Of a stretch of 40,494 nucleotides of DNA, positions 33,632 through 40,494 are shown in pieces. The position numbers and the translations under genes were made by a program. The notes under the pieces were generated by a model. That model saw nothing but the letters and a program-made list of their open reading frames with translations. It was not told where the DNA came from and made no database searches. Numbering within the stretch: the stretch's first letter is position 1; each line of letters begins with the position of its first letter. The stretch is from Ignavibacteriales bacterium (lineage in GTDB: Bacteria > Bacteroidota > Ignavibacteria > T3Sed10-11): the NCBI GenBank assembly GCA_003568415.1, contig PWXV01000307.1:1-40494 (forward strand), in the 5' to 3' direction.

Positions 33632-33976
33632 TTGTCAATACTCTATCGTAAACATAAAGAAAAAGTAGAAGCTATAATCGAGCGGTTTGATACGATGCAG
33701 AAAATTGATTTTCTCGGCTGGGGTATTGCTCACGACCTAAGCAACCTTATAGAACAGATCCTTAAATCTACCAACTACTTACGTAGTAATACTCCAGCCG
33801 ATAATAAACAAAAAATATTACAACCATACTATTTCCGGTCAAAGGACCGGCAAGGAGCAGGGTTGGGATTATTCTATGTAAAATATGTTGTTGAATTGCA
33901 CGGAGGCTTTATCACTGTAGATAGTGTGCCTGGCAGTGGTACAGCCTTTTATCTTTATTTCCCGACACAGGATTAA
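33632..33976 (+). CDS. Histidine kinase remnant with internal deletion
   Basis: A 114-residue open frame starting at TTG with GAGG 7-8 nt upstream. The first half carries a kinase H box (GWGIAHDLSNLIEQILKSTN, phospho-His at H34). The second half is the end of an ATPase domain: ILQPYYFRSKDRQG, then the G2 box GAGLGLFYVKYVVELHGG and the final GSGTAFYLYFP. The N and G1 boxes expected between these (about 150 residues) are absent, so it cannot bind ATP in the normal way. It looks like a decayed kinase whose frame survived a deletion, or a small dimerising decoy. It lies inside the envelope-protein cluster. Confidence 0.7.
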   Translation: MSILYRKHKEKVEAIIERFDTMQKIDFLGWGIAHDLSNLIEQILKSTNYLRSNTPADNKQKILQPYYFRSKDRQGAGLGLFYVKYVVELHGGFITVDSVPGSGTAFYLYFPTQD

Positions 33977-34009
33977 TAAAACGTAAATAAACATACGGAG
34001 GGATGAAAT

Positions 34010-34729
34010 ATGAAATTCATAAAAATGTTGTTCGCGACGATGCTTGTATTATTTCTGATATTATCCGGTGTAGCATTGGGATATCAGCAAGATGAGCGGG
34101 ATGCTGAAGCCGCCCAGGAAAAAGAGGAACAAACATATTCATATGCTGAAGCGCTTGAGCTCCTCAGGGCTGGCGATGCAGCAGGTGCCGCATCAATGCT
34201 TGAATCGGTTATCGAAAATGATCCTGAATATGCTGCAGCATACGTAAATCTTGCCCGCGCATATCTCGAGATGGAGAATTATGATCAGGCAGAAGAGACA
34301 ATTTCTCAGGCGATCGAGATGGATCCGGAAAATGCAGATGCATATCACGTCCAGGGTAGAATATATCATACAACCGACCGTCTGGATGACGCGGTCAATT
34401 CCTATCAACGAGCGGTGGAAATGAATCAGGATAACGTATATGCATTGAATAACCTCGGGTATGCATATATACAAATGGAGCAGTATGAGGAAGCTATACC
34501 GGTACTCGAAGAAGCGGTCGAGCAGCGTGATGATGTTCACTTTTTCTACAACAATCTTGGGGTTGCATATATGAAGACCGGACAGCTTGAAGAAGCAGCT
34601 AATGCGTTTCAAGCGGCACTCGATATTAATCCCGATTATGATCGTGCAGCACAGAATCTATCTTACGTTCAGGAGCAACTCGAAGAAGTACAGGATGCTG
34701 ATATAAGTGAACGCCGGGAGACAGAGTAA
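34010..34729 (+). CDS. Exported TPR-repeat protein
   Basis: A 239-residue protein with a signal peptide (MKFIKMLFATMLVLFLILSGVALGY) and an acidic linker, followed by about five tetratricopeptide repeats between residues 42 and 220 (e.g. AAYVNLARAYLEMENYDQAE, ALNNLGYAYIQMEQYEEAI, FYNNLGVAYMKTGQLEEAA). It should act as a periplasmic or outer-membrane scaffold for protein contacts; no partner can be named. The ATG is preceded by GGAGGG 8 nt upstream. It is part of the same-strand cluster of envelope proteins. Confidence 0.88.
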   Translation: MKFIKMLFATMLVLFLILSGVALGYQQDERDAEAAQEKEEQTYSYAEALELLRAGDAAGAASMLESVIENDPEYAAAYVNLARAYLEMENYDQAEETISQAIEMDPENADAYHVQGRIYHTTDRLDDAVNSYQRAVEMNQDNVYALNNLGYAYIQMEQYEEAIPVLEEAVEQRDDVHFFYNNLGVAYMKTGQLEEAANAFQAALDINPDYDRAAQNLSYVQEQLEEVQDADISERRETE

Positions 34730-34757
34730 TTTGGTTTAATTAAGTGAGGTTTCAACC

Positions 34758-35273
34758 ATGAAGCGTTTAATTTTTATAGCGTTAGTATTATCGTTACTAT
34801 CAAGTTCGAATCTATTTGGCCAACAATTTCCAAGATCATCAGGTCCATCGCCGGGGAGTGGATTATTCGGTATTGGAGTGGTTATCGGTGAGCCAACCGG
34901 TATTAGCGCTAAATATTGGACCCGTTCGCATCGGGCTTGGGATTTTGCATTAGGCGCGTCTTTTTATAGTGATTTTAGATTTCATGGTACTTATTTATTC
35001 CACGTCGATGCATTTAATCATCAACGGGTACCGCTGCATTATGGGGTTGGTCTAAGTATCACCGGAAAAGGTGATCGCACGGTAGTTGTGGGCAGAAATA
35101 CGGTTACGCGACGCAGTGAACTCGGCATCGGACCGAGGGGATCGCTCGGTGTATCCTATCTGTTGCCGTCTGCTCCATTCGATCTGTTTTTAGAATTAGG
35201 AGCAACTTTCTTTGTCGTGCAGCCGACAGGTCTTGAACTTGATATTTTGATCGGAACACGCTTCTATTTTTAA
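34758..35273 (+). CDS. Small outer-membrane beta-barrel-like protein
   Basis: A 171-residue protein with a signal peptide (MKRLIFIALVLSLLSSSNLFGQ). The mature part alternates strands and glycine-rich turns (GIGVVIGEPTGISAKYW, WDFALGASFYSDFRFHG, GVGLSITGKGDR, LGVSYLLPSAPFDL) and ends in LIGTRFYF with a C-terminal Phe, as in BAM substrates. The GEPTGISAKYW block recurs in a family of small uncharacterised barrels of FCB bacteria (from memory). GAGG is 8-9 nt before the ATG. It is the last gene of the cluster, followed by a terminator. Confidence 0.82.
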   Translation: MKRLIFIALVLSLLSSSNLFGQQFPRSSGPSPGSGLFGIGVVIGEPTGISAKYWTRSHRAWDFALGASFYSDFRFHGTYLFHVDAFNHQRVPLHYGVGLSITGKGDRTVVVGRNTVTRRSELGIGPRGSLGVSYLLPSAPFDLFLELGATFFVVQPTGLELDILIGTRFYF

Positions 35274-35301
35274 AAATAAATAAAATTTCCACACCCGCGA
35301 T

Positions 35302-35368
35302 ACCGGGATTTGCGGTTACAAGACCTCCTGAGGCCATGGGTTACGTGATCCGCTCATCCCGGTTTTTT
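35302..35368 (+). terminator. Branched terminator after the envelope cluster
   Basis: ACCGGGAT (35302-35309) pairs with ATCCCGGT (35356-35363) and is followed by a run of T to 35368. The 46-nt loop has smaller inner pairings (GCGG/CCGC and CCTC/GAGG), so the whole element is branched. It fits a rho-independent terminator closing the 31650-35273 gene run. The cloverleaf-like look was checked against tRNA and does not fit. Confidence 0.7.
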
Positions 35369-35470
35369 ATGTTTTCACCACAAATTTGATATTTACCATA
35401 AAAAACCATACCTTATATCCCTCTATATTACTCCTACAAAACACTCAGCCGGACAAATAGACATTTGTCA

Positions 35471-36589
35471 ATGCAGAATTTATATTTTTTCTGTAAAAAT
35501 ATTAAAATATATATTTCTACAGCACTTATTCTGGTGACGGTCGTTATTGATGACCAGGCAAATGCTGATCCTCCCCATCGAAACGCCGATAGTGTATTTG
35601 TAAACCCATACATTGATGAAGGTGCGAGAAAACCCAATTTGCTTGACAAGGTCTGGTGGAAATTTAAATATTATATGATCCAGCGGCCATTGGTCAACGA
35701 CAATTTTGAGTATGCGGTTATCCCTCCGGAATATGTTAATCCTCCCGAACGATTTAATAGTGGTGCCGTTACCTGGGTGGGACACGCAACATTTTTGGTG
35801 CAAATCGATGGTTTGAATATACTTACCGATCCTGTATGGAGTGAGCGTGTGGGGTTGTTGAACAGCAGGTTGGGACTTCAGCGACAAACAGCACCGGGCA
35901 TTCCATGGGAAAAATTACCGCCCATTGATGTAGTGCTGATTTCTCATAATCATTATGATCATCTCGATTATCCAACAGTGATGCAGCTCGAGCAGGAACA
36001 TCAGCCGGTTTTCTTTGTTCCGCTTGGTCTGAGTGATTTGCTCACCGGGTGGGGGGTTACTCACACCATTGAGAAAGACTGGTGGGAAGGTGATTCGATC
36101 AACGGAGTGAAATTTATTGCAGTACCTGCTCAACATCAATCCCGCCGTGCGATCCATGACCATAATACAACACTCTGGTCAGGGTGGGTGATTGAGGCAT
36201 CGAATCATACATTATACTTTGCCGGAGATACGGGGTATTTTCCCGGGTTTAAAAAAATCAGTAAAAGACTCGGGCCGATTGATCTTGCGATGATGCCGAT
36301 AGGTGCATATGATCCTGAATGGTATAATGCATTGTATCATGTTAATCCTGCCGAGGCGCTTCAGGCCTTCATTGATCTTGATGCGAGATATTTTGCGGCG
36401 ATGCATTGGGGTACGTTCGATCAATCGGAGGAGCGGCTAAGCGATCCCCCGCGTGAATTGTTAAGGGCAGCACGAAGGATGGGAGTCGATCAGGATAGAT
36501 TGTGGATATTTGCATTCGGTGAAAAACGCGCAATTCCTTCGAGACTACCGGAAGAAACAATTACCATCCAATATGATGATAAACAGTGA
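35471..36589 (+). CDS. MBL-fold metal-dependent hydrolase (NAPE-PLD/UlaG-like), exported
   Basis: A 372-residue protein with a hydrophobic N-terminal signal or anchor (NIKIYISTALILVTVVI). The metallo-beta-lactamase fold starts at AVTWVGHATFLVQIDGLNIL. The metal motif is SHNHYDHLD (about 158-166), with further ligands likely in AVPAQHQSR, YFAGDTGYF and AAMHWGTF. This arrangement is typical of the NAPE-PLD/YfcI-like branch of Zn-dependent phosphodiesterases/lactonases; the substrate is not readable. The ATG at 35471 was chosen over a TTG six bases earlier. It is convergent with the DUF3179 gene, 7 bp away. Confidence 0.9.
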   Translation: MQNLYFFCKNIKIYISTALILVTVVIDDQANADPPHRNADSVFVNPYIDEGARKPNLLDKVWWKFKYYMIQRPLVNDNFEYAVIPPEYVNPPERFNSGAVTWVGHATFLVQIDGLNILTDPVWSERVGLLNSRLGLQRQTAPGIPWEKLPPIDVVLISHNHYDHLDYPTVMQLEQEHQPVFFVPLGLSDLLTGWGVTHTIEKDWWEGDSINGVKFIAVPAQHQSRRAIHDHNTTLWSGWVIEASNHTLYFAGDTGYFPGFKKISKRLGPIDLAMMPIGAYDPEWYNALYHVNPAEALQAFIDLDARYFAAMHWGTFDQSEERLSDPPRELLRAARRMGVDQDRLWIFAFGEKRAIPSRLPEETITIQYDDKQ

Positions 36590-36596
36590 GTATCAT

Positions 36597-37772
36597 TTAT
36601 GGTAAATGTATCTCTGCATCGGGATAAAATGCTGCCCATGCAAACCAATACGCTATATATGAGTTTGCCTGGGTGAGCTGTGCACCTGCTCGTGGACCGT
36701 TAACAGCAAATCCAAATATATCCCACTGTGTACCTTCGTTATCTTCCATTACAATCGGTAGCTGATTCTGTACCGGTTTGAATTCTAATAGCGTTCCATC
36801 TCTCAAGCTGCGTTCATATGCAGCGGCAAAATTATATTTACTGCTGCCGACAGTAACAAGCGGATAATCCTGATATGCATCGTTGATGGTATGAATGGTA
36901 TCGGGAAATTCATCGATTTGAAATACACGTGTTTCGGTGGTAAGATTATATTGTTGAACTCTATCGTTTGTGGTAGAATTGGATTTGAAGTAATCACGTT
37001 TTTGTACAACATCAGTATGATCTCTATAAATAGTTCCAAGTACTCGTTCTTTTCTGTGTAGCCGGTCATCATCGTTCGAGACGGGAAATATCAACTGGTT
37101 GCTTGTTTTGTAATTTCCGTAAGGAAAATTACCATACTGTCTGTTGAAACCGGTATTGGTCGATAGAATTTCAGACTCGGGATATAATTCTTTCCAGGTA
37201 TCCCAGCGTGTTTCAATAATAGTGATTAAACCTGCTCTGTCGCCTATCAATTCGCCGTGCACACTTTGCATCATCATTTGGGACCAATAACTGTCAGTAG
37301 CTCTATCGTATGCAATTAAGTTGGAATTGTAAAGTAAGCCTGAAACTCCAAATGTTGTTTCCCGACCTGTAAGAGTACGATTCCATGTCACCGCACTCCC
37401 GGTCAAGGGGCAATAGGTAACTGAAAAGGCTTTATTGTCGATTACGTCATTTACTATTTCATGCCAATCAAGGATTGGGTGAGGATATGCTCTGACTATA
37501 TCACCGATACGGACACCGACAATAAGATCATTGTCTTGTAGATAAGCCGGGACTTCATTCACGGATATAAACTGCGGGTTATCGATAGAGGGAATTCCAT
37601 CTTTCCCCGGCCCGCCATCTATTACCTGATTTACAGGAATAAGCCAATCTTCACTGTCACCGTTTTCAGTTCCTCTACTAACCGGTCCGCCGCCTACCGA
37701 TGAGACATTGTCACAACCTATGAGCCCGATAATAAGAAATAAAAATAATGTAAACGGTATAGTATAATACAT
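36597..37772 (-). CDS. DUF3179 lipoprotein
   Basis: A 391-residue lipoprotein (lipobox GLIGC, Cys20). The DUF3179 domain covers about 55-385: DNDLIVGVRIGDIVRAYP, HPILDWHEIVND, the conserved FSVTYCPLTGSAVTW with its single Cys, FGVSGLLYNSNLIAYDR and SYWSQMMMQSVHGEL. The family is of unknown function; the conserved Cys/His pattern suggests metal or redox chemistry, but that is conjecture. GAGGAGG lies 6 nt before the ATG. The barrel-protein gene upstream (37800-38753) is only 27 bp away on the same strand, so they form an operon and may work together in the envelope. Confidence 0.92.
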   Translation of the reverse strand: MYYTIPFTLFLFLIIGLIGCDNVSSVGGGPVSRGTENGDSEDWLIPVNQVIDGGPGKDGIPSIDNPQFISVNEVPAYLQDNDLIVGVRIGDIVRAYPHPILDWHEIVNDVIDNKAFSVTYCPLTGSAVTWNRTLTGRETTFGVSGLLYNSNLIAYDRATDSYWSQMMMQSVHGELIGDRAGLITIIETRWDTWKELYPESEILSTNTGFNRQYGNFPYGNYKTSNQLIFPVSNDDDRLHRKERVLGTIYRDHTDVVQKRDYFKSNSTTNDRVQQYNLTTETRVFQIDEFPDTIHTINDAYQDYPLVTVGSSKYNFAAAYERSLRDGTLLEFKPVQNQLPIVMEDNEGTQWDIFGFAVNGPRAGAQLTQANSYIAYWFAWAAFYPDAEIHLP

Positions 37773-37799
37773 TCTATCCTCCTCTATATGCGGTTAGCA

Positions 37800-38753
37800 T
37801 TATAATGTATAGAAAAATGATATTGATGAACTAAACGTAGTTGTAAGTTGAGTCCCATCGAGATTTCGGTATATTGGAATTTGTCCGTCTATTCTCGTTT
37901 GAATTTTTTCGAATAATTTGATATTGATTCCCGGTACAACATATACCCAATGTCCCCCGGTATTCGATAGAAAATCTCCATCATATGCATCTCGACCGGT
38001 AGTTCTGTAACGCAGTAATACTGTGGCATCGAATGGTGTATCGGTGCGATAGCCTGCACCTATTGATGCCTGGAACTCATCGCCGAATGAATATCCCCCA
38101 TTACCCGTTCCAAACCGGTCGTTGGTTCCTGTTAATCGAAAAGTGATTGTACTGAATAAACTGATCGGTGATCGTGGTACAAATCCCTTAAAACCGTATG
38201 CCCAGAAGACCAGATCCCAGGCTCCGGTACCGGGCTGAAGATCGGCAGGTAAGAGTATGTTATTGTTTTTCAGTTGTGATTCACCTAACGGGATCTTCGG
38301 TCCTATACCAATACTCAGTTCACGTTGATCCTGAATAGTTTGTGGATGAAGTGTGTATTTTAAAAGAACAATACCATCCCCGATTCCCCGGGCTCTTGTT
38401 CTTTCTCCGCTTGTGCCGGGCAGCGCCGAGCGCACACGACGTTCCTGCTGGATGCCGGATATCATTGTCGATACAGATAAACGATCGGTCAGACCGTAGG
38501 ATATTTCGAGCAGGATCGATTGAGAAATTCTTCTGTGTTGTGAATCACCGAGTTGTTGTGTGCCTGCGACTACGTCATCTAAATAGTTATAGTCGTAGGT
38601 TAAGGCGAAATGCCATTGGCCTGCCGGTGTTCCGGGAAGCTCCATTGTGCTGAGGAGCGGTGTACCGGAGGAACAGCATGCTTGTGCATTCACGACCTGG
38701 TTACCGTCGCTTATGAAAATAAAGAATACCAGCAATAAAGAGTATTTTTTCAT
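37800..38753 (-). CDS. Outer-membrane beta-barrel protein with CCSSG motif
   Basis: A 317-residue exported barrel-type protein. Signal peptide MKKYSLLLVFFIFISDGNQVVNAQ; the mature protein begins with ACCSSGTPL, a cysteine pair close to the N terminus. The remainder alternates strands and turns (WHFALTYDYNYLDDV, SILLEISYGLTDRLSVS, FSTITFRLTG, ATVLLRYRTTGRDAYDG) and ends SSSISFFYTL. It resembles the phenol-degradation/transporter-type barrels of Proteobacteria and Bacteroidota. The ATG at 38753 is chosen because AGGAACG lies 6-7 nt upstream; a TTG-type in-frame start 18 bases earlier is less likely. The CC pair may bind a metal; that is inference. Confidence 0.85.
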   Translation of the reverse strand: MKKYSLLLVFFIFISDGNQVVNAQACCSSGTPLLSTMELPGTPAGQWHFALTYDYNYLDDVVAGTQQLGDSQHRRISQSILLEISYGLTDRLSVSTMISGIQQERRVRSALPGTSGERTRARGIGDGIVLLKYTLHPQTIQDQRELSIGIGPKIPLGESQLKNNNILLPADLQPGTGAWDLVFWAYGFKGFVPRSPISLFSTITFRLTGTNDRFGTGNGGYSFGDEFQASIGAGYRTDTPFDATVLLRYRTTGRDAYDGDFLSNTGGHWVYVVPGINIKLFEKIQTRIDGQIPIYRNLDGTQLTTTFSSSISFFYTL

Positions 38754-38797
38754 TGTACGTTCCTGAAACAAATATACAATATAACCGCACGACGCAC

Positions 38798-38921
38798 TGT
38801 CATGTGGCTGACAACTGGTAAATTACTTAGGTGACACTTATATGGTTCGGTGTAATGTCATATCCGAGACAGACTTTCAGAGCCTCTTATGAGATATTTA
38901 AATTAATAAAAAGTGATGTCA
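38798..38921. promoter_or_regulatory. Cluster of TGTCA/TGACA repeats in a divergent intergenic region
   Basis: Five copies of TGTCA or its complement TGACA lie between the barrel-protein gene and the LytTR regulator gene: 38798-38802, 38809-38813, 38832-38836, 38856-38860 and 38917-38921. The first two form an inverted repeat TGTCA-N6-TGACA, the third and fourth face outward around a 19-bp gap, and the fifth lies in GTGATGTCAC. This may be the binding region of the LytTR regulator or of another factor controlling both divergent genes. Confidence 0.4.
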
Positions 38922-38948
38922 CATTGAATGGATGAGGAGGGTAGCTCG

Positions 38949-39710
38949 ATGAACATACAAATGAAACCGATACGTACTGTCGTTGTCGACAATGATCTCT
39001 CTTTTTTGTATGAACTTCAGAGAACATTACGGGATGAACCGGATATTGAGATAGTTGAAGAATGCACGAGCGGACGCGAGGCTCTTCACTGTATACGGGA
39101 GAAACAGCCCGATCTGCTTTTTCCTGATATCCAGCTATCTGATGATATTAACTTTAATGTCCTCCAATCTATTGATAATACTATCTTACCGTATATCGTG
39201 ATTACCGCATCGCATTCACAGGATGCTTTACAAGCATTCGATTTGTTTGCAATCGATTATGTACTGAAACCATATGATCGCGATCGATTAGACCGTACGC
39301 TGGAGCGGGTGAGAAAACTTATACACCGGACTGATGCGATAGATACGGCTATACCTTCTAATCTCCATGATACCTCGGCGGTAAAGCCATCCTATCCGGA
39401 ACGATTTATGGTAAAGTTACACGACAAAATTATTTTCATTAAAATTCATGATGTGGATTGGATTGAATCAGCGGGAAATTATGTGCGCCTGCATATCGGA
39501 AAAGATCAATACTTATTACGTGATACGATGAACAATATCGAACGAAAACTCGATCCGGAAAATTTTATTCGGATACATCGCACTTCAATCGTTAACATCG
39601 ACCGGATACAGGAATTACAAAATTGGTTTAACGGAGATTACTGCTCGCCCGAGCGGGAGAATGATTTGGATCATACAACCGATGTAGGATTTCGCGCTAT
39701 CCTGAACTAA
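38949..39710 (+). CDS. LytTR-family response regulator, unusual C terminus
   Basis: A 253-residue regulator. The receiver domain (about 6-125) has acidic residues D14/D16, phospho-acceptor D60 in LLFPDIQLSD and a lysine in YVLKPYD. A LytTR DNA-binding domain follows at about 148-235 (RFMVKLHDKIIFIKIHDVDW, ESAGNYVRLH, RIHRTSIVNIDRIQEL). The usual last segment of LytTR, an xVxLxxGxxLxxSR stretch, is replaced by CSPEREND... to the stop. The ATG at 38949 is chosen because GGAGGG lies 8 nt upstream; an ATG at 38928 precedes that site. No kinase gene is adjacent. It is divergent from the barrel/DUF3179 pair, which it may control. Confidence 0.88.
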   Translation: MNIQMKPIRTVVVDNDLSFLYELQRTLRDEPDIEIVEECTSGREALHCIREKQPDLLFPDIQLSDDINFNVLQSIDNTILPYIVITASHSQDALQAFDLFAIDYVLKPYDRDRLDRTLERVRKLIHRTDAIDTAIPSNLHDTSAVKPSYPERFMVKLHDKIIFIKIHDVDWIESAGNYVRLHIGKDQYLLRDTMNNIERKLDPENFIRIHRTSIVNIDRIQELQNWFNGDYCSPERENDLDHTTDVGFRAILN

Positions 39711-39785
39711 CAATACAGGTGTGTGGTATTACATGTACTATACGACAATGTATTGTAACCCCCCATACGACCTTATGATTTTGCC

Positions 39786-40494
39786 TTATGCTCCCTGCCC
39801 GGTTTGTGATTCTATCTTTTCTGTATTACGCTTGATTACCATTGCAACCTCGTTTCCAAGCAACTCAATAGCACGCAGCACTTTTTTATGCGGCAGGGTC
39901 CCCACAGTAAGTTGTATAAGAAAACGATCATGACCGAATATTTCATGTTGAAATAGAATTTTTTCGATTACCTGTTGCGGACTACCAACAAAATCCGCGC
40001 CCCGAAGTGAGCGGGACATCTCAAACTGTTCCCGCGACATAGGCGGCCAGCCGCGCTCACGTCCGATTTTATCCATCACCCCTTGAAAGCAGGAAATGCA
40101 GTATCGGCTGCATCCTGTGATGTATCGGCAATAAACCCGTGCGAGTTAATGCTCAGTTGCGGCGTTTCGTGACCGGCTTCGGATGCCGATTGCCGGAATA
40201 GATCGACAACGGGTTTAAACCGTTCCGGCATACCACCGATAATTCCCAGTGCCATCGGCAAGCCAAGCGCACCGGTACGAGCGGCGGATCCGGGTGTACC
40301 GCCGACGGCAACCCATACCGGCAGCAACTCCTGTACGGGTCTGGGGTAGACACCGAGATTATCGAGCGGCGGCCGGTGTTTTCCTGACCATGTGACGAAT
40401 TCGGATTTGCGTAGCTTCAGTAGTAAATCAAGTTTTTCTGAAAAGAGTTCATCGTAATCATTTAAATCGTATCCGAATAGGGGAAAGGACTCGA
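39786..40494 (-). pseudogene. LLM-class flavin-dependent oxidoreductase, frameshifted and partial
   Basis: The minus strand encodes a luciferase-like monooxygenase in two frames. From the right edge ([19 protein letters not shown]) the frame runs through [20 protein letters not shown] and [15 protein letters not shown] to FPAFKG and then TGA. The family continues directly in another frame: [56 protein letters not shown]. One extra G in the GGGG run at about 40079-40083 restores a continuous protein. The N-terminal part lies outside the window. Members use FMN or F420 to oxidise small substrates; the substrate here is unknown. It may be a sequencing error or a real mutation. It is convergent with the LytTR gene. 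Confidence 0.88.

Noticed and set aside
33577-35273. Idea that the envelope cluster is a defence or mobile island
   Set aside because: No integrase, repeats, nuclease or effector domains are visible; codon use and composition look like the neighbours by eye.
35302-35368. Cloverleaf-like folding that might be a tRNA
   Set aside because: There is no TTC arm, no acceptor stem of 7 bp with CCA-like end and no consistent anticodon arm; a T run follows, so it is a terminator.
39711-39755. CAATACA...TGTATTG inverted repeat after the LytTR gene
   Set aside because: The stem is 7 bp and AT-rich with a 31-nt loop and no T run; too weak to call a terminator.
39721-39933. Plus-strand 70-codon frame after the LytTR gene
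   Set aside because: It overlaps the antisense luciferase-like gene, whose family identity is clear, and shows no signal or motif.

Overview
The window looks like the chromosome of a Gram-negative, two-membrane bacterium of the FCB group, probably outside the classical Bacteroidia (Calditrichaeota, Ignavibacteria, Balneolaeota or KSB1-like; the lineage is an inference). The main clues are a type IX secretion C-terminal sorting domain with the QNYPNPFNPTT motif, a TamA-like outer-membrane protein made as a lipoprotein (TamL) next to TamB, many lipobox proteins, and several small beta-barrel proteins. No rRNA, tRNA, CRISPR array, IS element or phage gene was seen.

Layout. 1-2862 (minus): two tandem paralogous multiheme cytochromes. 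The second is complete, with eight CxxCH sites and a T9SS tail; the first runs off the left edge. Each has a near-perfect sigma-54 -24/-12 promoter. 3241-11254 (plus): a TetR-led tripartite export operon of the CecR/YbhGFSR type (TetR, lipoprotein adaptor, ABC ATPase, TolC-like channel, second ABC ATPase, two ABC-2 permeases) and a small barrel protein. The single two-domain YbhF ATPase of E. coli is here two genes with complementary defects. 11395-14726: an orphan, motif-degenerate GspE/PilB-like ATPase, a transaldolase and an aldo/keto reductase. 14812-22034: tamB-tamL. 22313-22684: a small exported beta-sandwich protein. 22692-25493 (minus): PEP carboxylase. 25682-31368: a solute-binding-type lipoprotein, a membrane histidine kinase and an NtrC-family sigma-54 activator in one operon. 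31650-35273: a run of small envelope proteins (DUF4382 lipoprotein, a second small beta-sandwich protein, a 50-residue Lmo0937-type membrane protein, a coiled-coil lipoprotein, a histidine-kinase remnant, a TPR protein and a barrel protein). 35471-40494: an MBL-fold hydrolase, a DUF3179 lipoprotein, an outer-membrane barrel protein, a LytTR response regulator and a frameshifted luciferase-like oxidoreductase.

Most interesting result: a self-contained regulatory circuit can be read from the DNA. Two genes 9 kb apart (22313 and 31650) have the same upstream layout: two copies of an 18-bp palindrome TGTGT-N8-ACACA followed by a TGGCACGAT...TTG sigma-54-type promoter. Their products, and that of the gene at 32607, share a homologous ~80-residue secreted beta-sandwich domain. 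The obvious candidate activator is the NtrC-family protein encoded directly upstream of the second target, whose kinase is co-transcribed with a large solute-binding-like lipoprotein. This suggests that an envelope signal controls a paralogous family of surface proteins. The two cytochromes also have sigma-54 promoters but lack the palindromes, so they may answer to another activator. No rpoN gene is in the window.
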